In this document: one piece after another, positions 9,484 through 17,125 of the stretch
How the letters are laid out: the number at the start of each line of letters is the position of its first letter
Position numbering within the stretch: position 1 is the stretch's first letter
Source of the DNA: DATHGT01 sp035317605
GTDB lineage: Bacteria; Methylomirabilota; Methylomirabilia; Rokubacteriales; CSP1-6
Assembly: GCA_035317605.1 (NCBI GenBank)
Contig: DATHGT010000219.1
Location: 1-17,271, forward strand
DNA length: 17,271 nt
Direction: 5' to 3'
Notes under the pieces: model-generated
Database searches by the model: none
Seen by the model: the letters and a program-made list of their open reading frames with translations, nothing else
What the model was told of the DNA's origin: nothing
Made by a program: the position numbers and the translations under genes

Positions 9484-11307
9484 TCACCGCGCTCCGCTCG
9501 TCCCAGCGGGAGGACCTCCCGGCCGGCCGGGAGCGTCGACCAGCATGATCCCCAGCTCCCGGAGCTGGGCCGGGCTGGCCGGCGCGGGCGCCTCGGTCAT
9601 CGGGTCGACGCCCTTCTGGGTCTTGGGGAACGCGATGACGTCGCGGATCGACTCTTCGCCCGCGAGCACGGCGACCAGACGATCGAGGCCGAACGCGATG
9701 CCGCCCATGGGAGGAGCGCCGAATTCGAGCGCGTCGAGCAGGAAGCCGAATTTCGCGCGCGCCTCGGACTTGTCGATGCCGAGCAGCTCGAAGACGCGTT
9801 GCTGGACGGCTTGCTGGTGGATACGAATGCTGCCGCCCGCGATCTCCTGGCCGTTGAGGACGAGGTCGTAGGCCTGGGCCAGAACCGCGCCCGGCTGCGT
9901 GTCCAGCAGCGGCAGGTCTTCGTCCCGCGGCGCGGTGAAGGGGTGATGCATCGCCTGCCAGCGCCGATCCTCCTCGCTCCACTCGAACGCCGGGAAGTCG
10001 ACCACCCACAGCATCGCGTCGCGATCGGCCGGGATCAGGCCATAACGCTGGGCCAGTTCCGCGCGGAAGCGGCCGAGGACCGTCGCGGTCGTGGACGGCG
10101 CGTCCCCCACGAGGAGCAGCAGGTCCCCCGCCTCGGCGCCGAGCGCTTCCACCACTGCCGGACGCAGCGGATCCAGGAAGCGCGCGACCGGGGACTGGAA
10201 GCCTTCCGCCGTCACCTTCACCCAGACCAGTCCCTTGGCGCCCCACGCTTTCGCGGTGGCCACCAGATCGTCCGCTTCCTTCCGACTCAGACCGCCCGCC
10301 CCGGGCACGCGGAGCGCCTTCACCACCCCGCCCTGTCCGACGACCTGAGCGAATGCCTGGAATTCACCGTCACGGAACAGCCGACTGACGTCGACCAGCG
10401 GAAGATCGAAGCGCAGGTCGGGTTTGTCGGAGCCATAGCGGTCCATCGCCTCGGCATAGGAGAGGCGCGGCAACGGCCGCGCCAGAGTGACGCCGCGCCC
10501 CGCCTGCCAGATCTCGGCGACGAGACCTTCCATCAGCGTCATGACGTCGTCGCGGCCGAGGAACGAGGTCTCGACGTCGATCTGTGTGAACTCGGGCTGA
10601 CGGTCCCGGCGGAAGTCCTCGTCCCGGAAGCAGCGCGCGATCTGGAAGTAGCGCTCGAAGCCCGCCACCATCAAGAGCTGCTTGAAGAGCTGCGGGGACT
10701 GGGGGAGCGCGTAGAAGCTGCCGTGGTTCAGGCGGCTGGGGACGAGGAAGTCCCGCGCACCCTCCGGGGTGGTGCGGATGAGGAACGGGGTCTCGACCTC
10801 CAGGAACCCGTGTCGATGCAGGTAGGCCCGCGTGGCCCGGTACACGGTGTCGCGGAGGGCGAAGTTCCGGAACATCGAGGGGCGGCGCAGGTCGAGATAA
10901 CGATAGGTAAGCCTGGTCAGCTCGTCGACCTCGACGTCGTCCTCGACGGGGAACGGCAGCGCGCGCGACTCGTTCAGGATCTTCGCCTCGCGGACGTGGA
11001 CCTCGACGCTCCCGGTGGCGAGCCGGACGTTCTCGGTGCCGGGCGGGCGGAGTCCGACCTCACCGCGCAGGGCAACCACGAACTCGGCCCGGATCGCCTC
11101 CGCGCGGGCGTGGGCCTCGCCGCTCGTGGCCGGATTGAAGACGCACTGGACCAGCCCCGAGCGATCGCGCAGGTCCACGAAGACAAGGCCGCCGTGATCG
11201 CGGCGGCGGTGGACCCATCCCATGAGCGTCACCGTGCGCCCGACGTCCTCGGCGCGCAGCTCGCCGCACGGGTGCGACCGTCTCCAGTCTCCCAAGCCCT
11301 CGATCAT
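9484..11307 (-). CDS. aspS: Aspartyl-tRNA synthetase, probably non-discriminating
   Basis: This enzyme charges tRNA-Asp, and perhaps also tRNA-Asn, with aspartate. The protein has 607 residues, bacterial type with an inserted GAD domain. The N-terminal OB-fold anticodon domain has GWVHRRRDHGGLVFVDLRD (30-48). Motif 2 is RCFRDEDFRRDRQPEFTQID, and motif 3 contains GGIAFGLDRL near the C-terminus. His38 (RRDHG) and Gly90 (RPPGTEN) match the two positions reported to make Pseudomonas aeruginosa AspRS non-discriminating; E. coli has Leu and Lys there. A frame open to 11472 would run into hisS. ATG at 11305-11307 is chosen because homology starts there and it overlaps the hisS stop as ATGA. The Pro/Gly-rich last 20 residues are unusual but short. 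Confidence 0.95.
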   Translation of the reverse strand: MIEGLGDWRRSHPCGELRAEDVGRTVTLMGWVHRRRDHGGLVFVDLRDRSGLVQCVFNPATSGEAHARAEAIRAEFVVALRGEVGLRPPGTENVRLATGSVEVHVREAKILNESRALPFPVEDDVEVDELTRLTYRYLDLRRPSMFRNFALRDTVYRATRAYLHRHGFLEVETPFLIRTTPEGARDFLVPSRLNHGSFYALPQSPQLFKQLLMVAGFERYFQIARCFRDEDFRRDRQPEFTQIDVETSFLGRDDVMTLMEGLVAEIWQAGRGVTLARPLPRLSYAEAMDRYGSDKPDLRFDLPLVDVSRLFRDGEFQAFAQVVGQGGVVKALRVPGAGGLSRKEADDLVATAKAWGAKGLVWVKVTAEGFQSPVARFLDPLRPAVVEALGAEAGDLLLLVGDAPSTTATVLGRFRAELAQRYGLIPADRDAMLWVVDFPAFEWSEEDRRWQAMHHPFTAPRDEDLPLLDTQPGAVLAQAYDLVLNGQEIAGGSIRIHQQAVQQRVFELLGIDKSEARAKFGFLLDALEFGAPPMGGIAFGLDRLVAVLAGEESIRDVIAFPKTQKGVDPMTEAPAPASPAQLRELGIMLVDAPGRPGGPPAGTSGAR

Positions 11308-12596
11308 GCCGGACGCTCGGGCTCGGGACGTGGAGCGAGATCGGCGTCCCGAGCCTGTCCTTCCGCGTCGAACACGACGACGCGGCCGAAGCCGCGGGAC
11401 TCCAGATCCTGAAGCTGCTTTCCGAACCGCTTGGCCTTGAGCTCCAGAGTCACCACGCCGCCATCGTCCCACAGGTCGCGCGCCATCGCCAAAACCGCCC
11501 CGAGGTGAGTGGTGTCCTCGTCGAACACGATGGCGGTCTTACCGTGCCGGTGGGCGCCGGCCCCTCCCCGTTCGGTCAGGATGTTGATGACGCGCTCGAA
11601 CCCGATGGAGAATCCCGTGGCCGGCACGTCGCGCCCGAGAAGCTTGCCGATCATTCGGTCGTACCGCCCGCCGCCCGCGATCGACGAGGCCGCGTCCCGG
11701 TACCGGATCTCGAAGATCGGGCCGGTGTAGTAGGACATGCCGCGAACGAGGGTCGGATCGAAGGTGACGCGGAACCGGTCACCGGCGACCTGGGTGACGC
11801 TGTCGATGATGCGCGTCAACGCGCGGGCGGCGGACGGGTCCGCTCCGTCTCCGAGCCGCTGGGCCAGCCGTTCGGGCGTGGACTCCGTCCCCGCCGACGT
11901 CTCCAGGAGGGACATCAGCGCGCTCACCGCGGGGCGGGCATGCCCGGCCTCGACGAGCTCCTCGGCCACGCCGGACGCTTCGATCTTGTCGAGCTTGTCG
12001 AGCGCGATGAAGACGGAATCGAACCGGGCTTCCTCGAATCCGCAGTGCCGGGCGACCGACGCCAGCATCCGCCGATCGTTGACTCGAACGGTGAGGCCGT
12101 CCAGGCCGATGGCCAGGAGGGCGTCGGCGGTGGCCAGGATCAGCTCGATCTCCGCGACTTCCGAGCGCACGCCCAGGATGTCGATGTCGCACTGGGTGAA
12201 CTGGCGAAAGCGTCCGTGCTGCGGGCGCTCGGCGCGCCACACGGGGCCGATCTGGATCGCCTTGAGCGGCTGGGGCAGGCGCGCGTGGTTGTGGGCGTAG
12301 TACCGGGCCAGCGGCACGGTGAGATCGAAACGCAGTCCGAGATCGGACAGCTCCTCGGTGTCGCGGGCCGCCGCCAACCGCTCGCCGCGCTTGAGGATCT
12401 TGAAGATGAGCTTTTCGTTCTCGCCGCCCTCGCCGCCCGTGAGGAGGGCGAGACTCTCCACGGCCGGGGTCTCGATCCTCACGAAACCTCGCCGGCGATA
12501 GACGTCGAGGATCGTCGCCAGCGTCCGATCACGGAGGTCGACCTCGTCGGGCAGCACGTCGCGCATGCCGCGGGGAGGGGTCGTGTCCAGCTTCAT
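11304..12596 (-). CDS. hisS: Histidyl-tRNA synthetase
   Basis: This enzyme charges tRNA-His. From the ATG at 12594-12596 the protein has 430 residues, normal length. It is class II: PPRGMRD (7-13), motif 2 QIGPVWRAERPQHGRFRQFTQ (about 115-135), the HisRS-specific signature LVRGMSYYTG (283-292; commonly RGLDYYTG) and motif 3 GFSIGFERV. A C-terminal anticodon-binding domain covers about 350-412, followed by a charged Pro-rich tail. A GTG two codons upstream (12602) is an alternative start, and neither has a Shine-Dalgarno. The gap to the upstream VCBS gene is 40 nt and holds a 14-bp palindrome but no terminator, so read-through from upstream is likely. The stop overlaps the aspS start. Confidence 0.95.
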   Translation of the reverse strand: MKLDTTPPRGMRDVLPDEVDLRDRTLATILDVYRRRGFVRIETPAVESLALLTGGEGGENEKLIFKILKRGERLAAARDTEELSDLGLRFDLTVPLARYYAHNHARLPQPLKAIQIGPVWRAERPQHGRFRQFTQCDIDILGVRSEVAEIELILATADALLAIGLDGLTVRVNDRRMLASVARHCGFEEARFDSVFIALDKLDKIEASGVAEELVEAGHARPAVSALMSLLETSAGTESTPERLAQRLGDGADPSAARALTRIIDSVTQVAGDRFRVTFDPTLVRGMSYYTGPIFEIRYRDAASSIAGGGRYDRMIGKLLGRDVPATGFSIGFERVINILTERGGAGAHRHGKTAIVFDEDTTHLGAVLAMARDLWDDGGVVTLELKAKRFGKQLQDLESRGFGRVVVFDAEGQARDADLAPRPEPERPA

Positions 12597-12601
12597 GGTC
12601 A

Positions 12602-12615
12602 CATCACGCGTGATG
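12602..12615. repeat. 14-bp perfect palindrome before hisS
   Basis: CATCACGCGTGATG is fully self-complementary. It ends 5 nt before the hisS ATG and fills part of the 40-nt gap after the VCBS gene. As DNA it could be a repressor or activator half-site pair. As RNA it gives a 5-bp stem with a CGCG loop close to the initiation site. No second copy was noticed in the window, so its role is open. Confidence 0.4.
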
Positions 12616-12636
12616 AAGGTCGCCGGAAGCGACGAA

Positions 12637-14502
12637 CTACTCGGGAAGGGTCATGATGATCTGGGTCTCGCCGCTGTCCCGGAGCAGGCCGGTCCGCCGG
12701 AGCACGGAAAGCACGAGGGACGGCCCCGCGTCGCCCGGGATCGCACCCATACCGCTGATCATCCCCTCGAAACCCGACTGCACGATCTGCATGCGGAATC
12801 CCGCCGGACCCCGGTAGACCACCGCCACCCGGCCGGCCTCTTCGTCGTTGACGGGGACCAGAACTTCCTGGACGCCGTCGCCGTCGAGATCGACGGAGAG
12901 GGGGTTGGGTTCCATCTTGAAATGCTTGTCGACGGTGGTCTGGAACATCGGGATCTGGATCACAGCGCGGGCGATGCCGCCGCCCACGACCGTCAGCGAG
13001 CGCCACATCTCGTTGGCCCCCGACGCGATGCGCAGCCGGCTGTATTCGTCGACGTAGGCGAGGACGCGACTGTCCTTCCCGGAGATGTTGGAGAATGTCG
13101 CCCCCGTCAACCTCATCGTGTCGGGCACGTAGGCCCGCGTGGTGGCGACCAGGTCGTTGCCCTTGAGCACGTAGCGCATGGCGTTCCCGCGCATGAAGAA
13201 CGCGGTCTTGTCCTGGGGATGTCCCCAGACGCTACGGTTCAGCCCATCACCTTGTTCGTCGACGGCCAGCAACAGCAACGCCGTGTCCTGTGCGATGGCG
13301 ACCGGGCGACCCTGCCGGACCGTGAGGACGTACGCGATCATGCCCGCTTTGACGTCCTGGCGGTTCACGACGACCTCGAGGTGACCGTCGCCGTCGAGGT
13401 CGGCGAACTGCACGCTGAGGATCCGTCCCATCATGAGCTTGTCGTACGTCCACTCGGCGTCGAGCTTCTCGCCATTGATCCGGTACACGTACACCTTCTG
13501 TCCGTCGGTCACGACGAGGCGCGGCTGCTTGTCCGCCGGCGCTACGGCGACGTCCATGGAGGCGACCAGGAACGGGAACGTCGCGGCCAGGCGGACGGGG
13601 ATCGAGCTGGCGCCCGACGAGTACTTGTTCGGCTCCCAGTCACCCGACAGCAGCCGGGCCAGCAGCGACCGCCTCTCGACCTTGACGTCTCCCGACCCGC
13701 CTGCCGAGAACTGCTGGGTGGGTCGCGGCTTCACCGTCGACGGCACGAGGAGAGTGGTCTGAAGCAGGGGCGCTGGTGCAGTCCGCGAGAACAGACGAGC
13801 CTCCATGAAAAGTTTGTTCTCGACGGTGTTGAAGTGAAGGGCTAGCAGATGCGCGAGGTTGAATTTCTGCGACGCCTCCGCCACTCCCTTGCCCTTCAAG
13901 AAATCGTCGGGCCCGATCTTTTCCTGCCCGAGCCACGCGAGCACCTGGTCGCCGAATGCGACCTGGAATCGGCCCGTCCGATCCAGCTCCTGAAGCAGTT
14001 CTTGGACGGCGACCTCAGCCACCCTCGGGCGTGCTGCGGTGCCCAGGGGAAGCACGGTAAGCCGGACCTTGCCGGCGCTGACGCGGGCGCGATCGCCGGC
14101 CTGCACTTTCGGGCCATCGACCTGCGTGGCCACGGAATAGTTCTCGAAGGTCTGGGAGACGACGAGGCGCCCCAGCGTTTCCTCCGTCCGCCCCAGGGAC
14201 TGCTTGGTGCGCGGATGGATCAACTCGCGGCCTTCCCGATACCCGACCAATTCCAGGCCCGGCTGTACGCCCTGGCCACGCCCCGCGGCCAGGATCACGC
14301 GCGCGTCGGTCACCTCGACCACGTCCGTCTGGATGGCCGGAAACAGCGCCGTGAGCTGGTCGGCCAGCACCTTGAACGACAGCGGCGCCGCGCTCTCGGG
14401 GGGGGCCTGCGATGCCGATTGCCCCCACGCCCGGGCGAGCCAGACCGAGGAGACAGCGAGGACGGCGACGACGAGGCCACGGGCGACGCGGTGTTTGAGC
14501 AT
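12637..14502 (-). CDS. Exported protein with FlgT/CsgG-like N-terminal part and VCBS/FG-GAP-type repeats
   Basis: The function is unknown. The protein has 621 residues. A signal peptide is clear (basic start, hydrophobic 9-22, cleavage near ARA or GQSA, 25-30), so it acts outside the inner membrane. Residues about 60-140 (VTDARVILAAGRGQGVQPGLELVGYREG...LGRLVV) resemble the C-terminal domain of FlgT. Residues about 146-240 (KVRLTVLPLG...LLQELDRTGRFQV...LAHLLALHFNTVENKLFMEARLF) resemble the CsgG/TolB-like alpha/beta fold. Both are fold-level impressions. From about 300 on it looks like beta-propeller sequence with two DxDxDG calcium loops (368-373 and 538-543) of the VCBS/FG-GAP type. Its start has no Shine-Dalgarno, and an extended -10 lies 8 nt upstream. 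It is probably co-transcribed with hisS, 40 nt downstream. Confidence 0.8.
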   Translation of the reverse strand: MLKHRVARGLVVAVLAVSSVWLARAWGQSASQAPPESAAPLSFKVLADQLTALFPAIQTDVVEVTDARVILAAGRGQGVQPGLELVGYREGRELIHPRTKQSLGRTEETLGRLVVSQTFENYSVATQVDGPKVQAGDRARVSAGKVRLTVLPLGTAARPRVAEVAVQELLQELDRTGRFQVAFGDQVLAWLGQEKIGPDDFLKGKGVAEASQKFNLAHLLALHFNTVENKLFMEARLFSRTAPAPLLQTTLLVPSTVKPRPTQQFSAGGSGDVKVERRSLLARLLSGDWEPNKYSSGASSIPVRLAATFPFLVASMDVAVAPADKQPRLVVTDGQKVYVYRINGEKLDAEWTYDKLMMGRILSVQFADLDGDGHLEVVVNRQDVKAGMIAYVLTVRQGRPVAIAQDTALLLLAVDEQGDGLNRSVWGHPQDKTAFFMRGNAMRYVLKGNDLVATTRAYVPDTMRLTGATFSNISGKDSRVLAYVDEYSRLRIASGANEMWRSLTVVGGGIARAVIQIPMFQTTVDKHFKMEPNPLSVDLDGDGVQEVLVPVNDEEAGRVAVVYRGPAGFRMQIVQSGFEGMISGMGAIPGDAGPSLVLSVLRRTGLLRDSGETQIIMTLPE

Positions 14503-14510
14503 CAGGGAGG

Positions 14511-14519
14511 ACTATATCA
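14511..14519 (-). promoter_or_regulatory. Extended -10 promoter of the VCBS-repeat gene, leaderless geometry
   Basis: TGATATAGT on the minus strand is an extended -10 (TGn-TATAGT). TATAGT occupies 14511-14516 and ends 8 nt before the ATG at 14500-14502. It lies directly behind the porin terminator T-tract. No -35 is recognisable, which extended -10 promoters tolerate. Transcription would start almost at the ATG, and no Shine-Dalgarno is present. Confidence 0.6.
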
Positions 14520-14523
14520 AATC

Positions 14524-14560
14524 AAAAACAGAGGGCATGGGGTTTTCCCCCATGCCCTCT
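14524..14560 (-). terminator. Strong intrinsic terminator of the porin gene
   Basis: On the minus strand AGAGGGCATGGGG (14548-14560) pairs perfectly with CCCCATGCCCTCT (14530-14542), a 13-bp stem with a 5-nt GAAAA loop. GTTTTTG follows, with the T-run at 14524-14528. It begins 20 nt past the porin stop. It is the only classical intrinsic terminator found in the window and separates the porin transcript from the VCBS-hisS-glyS unit. Confidence 0.95.
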
Positions 14561-14580
14561 CGACGAACGAACCGCGAAGC

Positions 14581-16239
14581 TTAGAAGGTCACGCGGATAC
14601 GGGCCGTGCCCTTGTAGACGTTGCGTGACTGGCAGGTCGACACGCCGTCGGTGACGCACGGGTTGTTGCCGTCGCCGCCGGTGCGCTGGATGTTCAGCGC
14701 GTCGCCGGTGATGAGGGCGGCCGCCGCGAGGTCGAAGGTCACGTTGGGCGCGAAGCGGTAGGTGAGACCGAGAATCCACTCGTTACCCAGGTACCGCTCT
14801 TTGCCGCCGTGGAAGGCGAAGGTGCTGGTCGTGATGCCGTTCGCCAGGATACCCTTCGTGTCGACGCTCGTGTCAGTCCAGCTGACGTTGGTGAGCGCGC
14901 GGAACGTGAGGGCTGGCGTCAGCGAGTAGTCAGCGGCCAGGCCCCCGAAGATGCGGCCGTACTTGTCGTAGCTGGGCGACTCCCGCATCACGAGAGAGCT
15001 GCGGCCAGCGTAGAAGCTGGTGATGTAGTCGATGTCACCCGTCCAGATTTCGGTCCAGCCGTTCATGTAGGCAAAACCCGAGTTGATCGGGTCGTACCGA
15101 CGGATCGTGCCACCCCCAGCGTTCTGGGAATCGTGGTTGGCGTTCTGACCGGGGGTGTACATGACGCGTGCTTCGATGTTCAGCGGACCGGTGCGGAAGC
15201 CGACGATCGTGTCGGCGATGAACGACCGGATGTCGACGTCGTTGATCACGCCGTTTCGGTTCAGGATCTCCTGCTCACCGAGGAGGTAGATGAACGTCGG
15301 CTGAACGGTGATCGGGCCCATGGTCCAGCGAACGTCGGCGCCCAGGTAATGGCGCTTGATGTCGCGGCCCACACCGCCCGGAGCGGCGACGTTGCCGGCC
15401 GTGACGGCTGGGCAGTTCGCGTTCGGGTTGTACCCGCCCCACGCCGGCGTGCCGAGGTTGGCCGTACCGCAGTTGCCGCCGTCGTAGTGCGCGTAGGCGT
15501 AGGTCGGCTTGATCGTCAGCCCCTTGAAGACGTCCATTTCGAGGCTCGCCAGGAACGCGAACGAGTCCTTCTGGTTCGGCGCAATGAACTTATCGAGCGC
15601 CTCGCTGATCTGCACGAAGGTCAGGGTGCTGCGAACGTTGGGCGCCCACGTCGTTTCGAGGGTGGCACCAGGAAAGTCGCCGCTGGCCAGGATACCGACC
15701 TTGTAATTGTGGCCCCGGAACGGCTGACCGCCGAACCGTCCGATCGACGCCACCGGGATGAACGGTAGGAGCGAGCCCGGTCCGGTGATGGGAGCCTCGA
15801 CGTACAGCCACTTGGTCTCGACCGCGCCCTGAACGTCGGTGTCGAGGTCGAAGTTCGCCGACGTGCCACTTTGTGCGACGCCGACGGTGGTGAGGCTTCC
15901 CGGCTGGCTGGAGGCGTTGAAGTTACCGCCACCGTTGGTGAAGTCCAACTCGATCGCCCATACTCCCTTGACTTTACCGACCTCACCAGTGAGCGTGAAC
16001 AGACCGCGCTCACGGGAGTACCAACCCTTCTCCTTGCTGTTGGTGACGTCCGGCTGGCTCCCGGCCGTGACGCTACTTGGCTGGTTCCCTACCTGCGACC
16101 AGTTCTTGTACGCGGTGGTCACGAAATCGACCAGGCCGCTGATCGTCACCTTCGGTGCCGGCGCCTGCGCGAAGCTCGGCGGCGCTAGCAGCCCTAGGAT
16201 GGCGAGGACGGCAAGGACTACGACGACAGACCTTCTCAT
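14581..16239 (-). CDS. Outer-membrane beta-barrel protein (porin-like)
   Basis: A probable outer-membrane channel; the substrate is unknown. The protein has 552 residues from the ATG at 16237-16239, which has GAGGAGG about 5 nt upstream; the longer open frame to 16308 has no such support. The signal peptide is MRRSVVVVLAVLAILGLLAPPSFA with cleavage after Ala24. The mature part starts VTISGLVDF, as many porins do, and is rich in alternating aromatic/hydrophobic strands and Gly/Asn/Thr loops. It ends in RIRVTF, whose terminal Phe fits the BamA recognition signal. Four Cys in two close pairs (NCGTAN/NANCP and NPCVTDGVSTC) may form loop disulfides. It resembles no porin family I can name with certainty. 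It is a single gene with its own terminator and a leader of about 90 nt. Confidence 0.85.
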   Translation of the reverse strand: MRRSVVVVLAVLAILGLLAPPSFAQAPAPKVTISGLVDFVTTAYKNWSQVGNQPSSVTAGSQPDVTNSKEKGWYSRERGLFTLTGEVGKVKGVWAIELDFTNGGGNFNASSQPGSLTTVGVAQSGTSANFDLDTDVQGAVETKWLYVEAPITGPGSLLPFIPVASIGRFGGQPFRGHNYKVGILASGDFPGATLETTWAPNVRSTLTFVQISEALDKFIAPNQKDSFAFLASLEMDVFKGLTIKPTYAYAHYDGGNCGTANLGTPAWGGYNPNANCPAVTAGNVAAPGGVGRDIKRHYLGADVRWTMGPITVQPTFIYLLGEQEILNRNGVINDVDIRSFIADTIVGFRTGPLNIEARVMYTPGQNANHDSQNAGGGTIRRYDPINSGFAYMNGWTEIWTGDIDYITSFYAGRSSLVMRESPSYDKYGRIFGGLAADYSLTPALTFRALTNVSWTDTSVDTKGILANGITTSTFAFHGGKERYLGNEWILGLTYRFAPNVTFDLAAAALITGDALNIQRTGGDGNNPCVTDGVSTCQSRNVYKGTARIRVTF

Positions 16240-16244
16240 TACCG

Positions 16245-16261
16245 CCTCCTCATGTGGGAGG
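16245..16261 (-). promoter_or_regulatory. Hairpin that can mask the porin Shine-Dalgarno
   Basis: In the mRNA, CCTCC (16257-16261) can pair with the GGAGG of the Shine-Dalgarno (16245-16249) across a 7-nt loop CACATGA. The stem is 5 bp and mostly G-C. Such a hairpin would lower ribosome access unless opened. This may serve temperature, protein or small-RNA control, as is common for porin mRNAs, or may simply tune expression. It is seen by eye only; no folding energy was computed. Confidence 0.4.
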
Positions 16262-16337
16262 TGAACAGCGCAGACAACGCCCTTTTCGCCGTTGGCCAAC
16301 ACCAACACCTGCGCCTACAGGACTCGACAGCAGCCTA

Positions 16338-16367
16338 CTAGTAACTCTGCCGGCCCTCTAAAGTCAA
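16338..16367 (-). promoter_or_regulatory. Weak candidate porin promoter
   Basis: TTGACT (16362-16367, 5 of 6 to TTGACA), an 18-bp spacer and TACTAG (16338-16343, 3 of 6 to TATAAT) lie in the 186-bp gap between the TPR gene and the porin gene. The transcript would have a leader of about 90 nt, which contains a 10-bp palindrome GTTGGCCAAC (16291-16300). The -10 is poor, so the true promoter may differ. No terminator for the TPR gene was found in this gap. Confidence 0.35.
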
Positions 16368-16425
16368 GATAGATTTGACGCGTTTGCCCGCTCTAGCCAG
16401 CAAAATTGGACCAATCCGAGGTGGG

Positions 16426-17109
16426 TCAGGGCGGGGGCGGCTCCTCCCCGAGGGCGTTGAGCCTGAGACCCGCGGCTTCACCGAACGGAGTGTCCAGGCC
16501 GAGGGCCCGGGCTCGTGTGAATGCCCGCCTGGCCTCCTCCAGACGCCTTTGCGCGGTCAGGACGAGCCCCAAATGGTAATAGGCGGCCTGCATTTCCGGG
16601 CTGAGCGTGATCGCGAACCGCAGCTCTTGCTCCGCCTCGCCGTACTGGCGCAGGTGGTACAGCGCCAGACCGAGGTTCTGGTGGGCGAGATCGGGCACGG
16701 TCAAGGTCGGGAGCGCGAGTGCCTTGCGGTACGCGGCGGCAGCCTCGGCCCATTCCCTCGACTCTGCCAGGGAGACCCCGAGGTGCAAGTGAGCATCGGC
16801 AAGCTGGGGATCGAGGGCCACCGCCTGCCGGAACTGTTCCAGGGCGAGATCGGGGCGCTGGAGCTGGCTGAACACGAGGCCGAGAACATCGCGATAGAGG
16901 GCTGACGTCGGGTCGAGCGAGATCGCCTCGCGAAGGGCGGCCACGGCCTGAGACGCCTCACGTGACTCGAAATGCTTGACCCCCCGCTCGAATGCCGCCC
17001 GGGCCTGCAATCGCCGGACGTCCTCGACCTGACGTCCGGTGGAGCAGGCGATGGTCGCGAAGAGGATGCCGAGGACGAGCCCGGCGACCCGCACCGTTGA
17101 CACGCTCAC
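16426..17109 (-). CDS. TPR-repeat lipoprotein (PilF/PilW-like)
   Basis: The protein has 227 residues. A short signal sequence (VRVAGLVLGILFATIAC) ends in a lipobox-like TIAC with Cys22, so it is probably lipid-anchored; Thr at -3 is less usual. The rest is about five tetratricopeptide repeats (about 35-206), seen as repeated A-x-x-x-G/A and P spacing such as ALREAISLDPTSALYRDVLGLVFSQ and HLHLGVSLAESREWAEAAAAY. The tail is Pro-rich. Repeat number and lipobox recall PilF/PilW, which helps PilQ secretin assembly, but no pilus gene is nearby, so the function is not claimed. The start is the GTG at 17107-17109; a GTG two codons later is possible. Only 24 bp separate it from the divergent fmdB start. 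Confidence 0.82.
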   Translation of the reverse strand: MSVSTVRVAGLVLGILFATIACSTGRQVEDVRRLQARAAFERGVKHFESREASQAVAALREAISLDPTSALYRDVLGLVFSQLQRPDLALEQFRQAVALDPQLADAHLHLGVSLAESREWAEAAAAYRKALALPTLTVPDLAHQNLGLALYHLRQYGEAEQELRFAITLSPEMQAAYYHLGLVLTAQRRLEEARRAFTRARALGLDTPFGEAAGLRLNALGEEPPPP

Positions 17110-17125
17110 ACCCGGCCTGTAGCCT
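17097..17125 (+). promoter_or_regulatory. Candidate fmdB promoter, leaderless geometry
   Basis: A perfect TTGACA (17097-17102) is followed after 17 bp by TAGCCT (17120-17125), which keeps the three most important -10 positions (T, A and final T). It ends 8 nt before the GTG at 17134, so the transcript would begin about at the start codon. The -35 lies inside the first codons of the divergent TPR gene. Confidence 0.55.

Noticed and set aside
9331..11412. 693-codon plus-strand open frame
   Set aside because: It is the antisense of aspS and the phoH start. In high-GC genes the opposite strand often lacks stops. The product is Asp/Arg/His/Gln-rich with no domain pattern, while the minus strand encodes clear AspRS and PhoH motifs.
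12565..13845. 426-codon plus-strand open frame
   Set aside because: Antisense to the VCBS-repeat gene, His/Asp/Arg-rich, no domain. The minus-strand protein has a signal peptide and calcium loops.
16375..16380. TTGACG on the plus strand as a -35 box
   Set aside because: No -10 at proper spacing and no plus-strand gene follows.
16405..16415. Short dyad ATTGG/CCAAT after the TPR gene as a terminator
   Set aside because: The arms are separated by a single base, so no hairpin loop can form, and the T-run is short.
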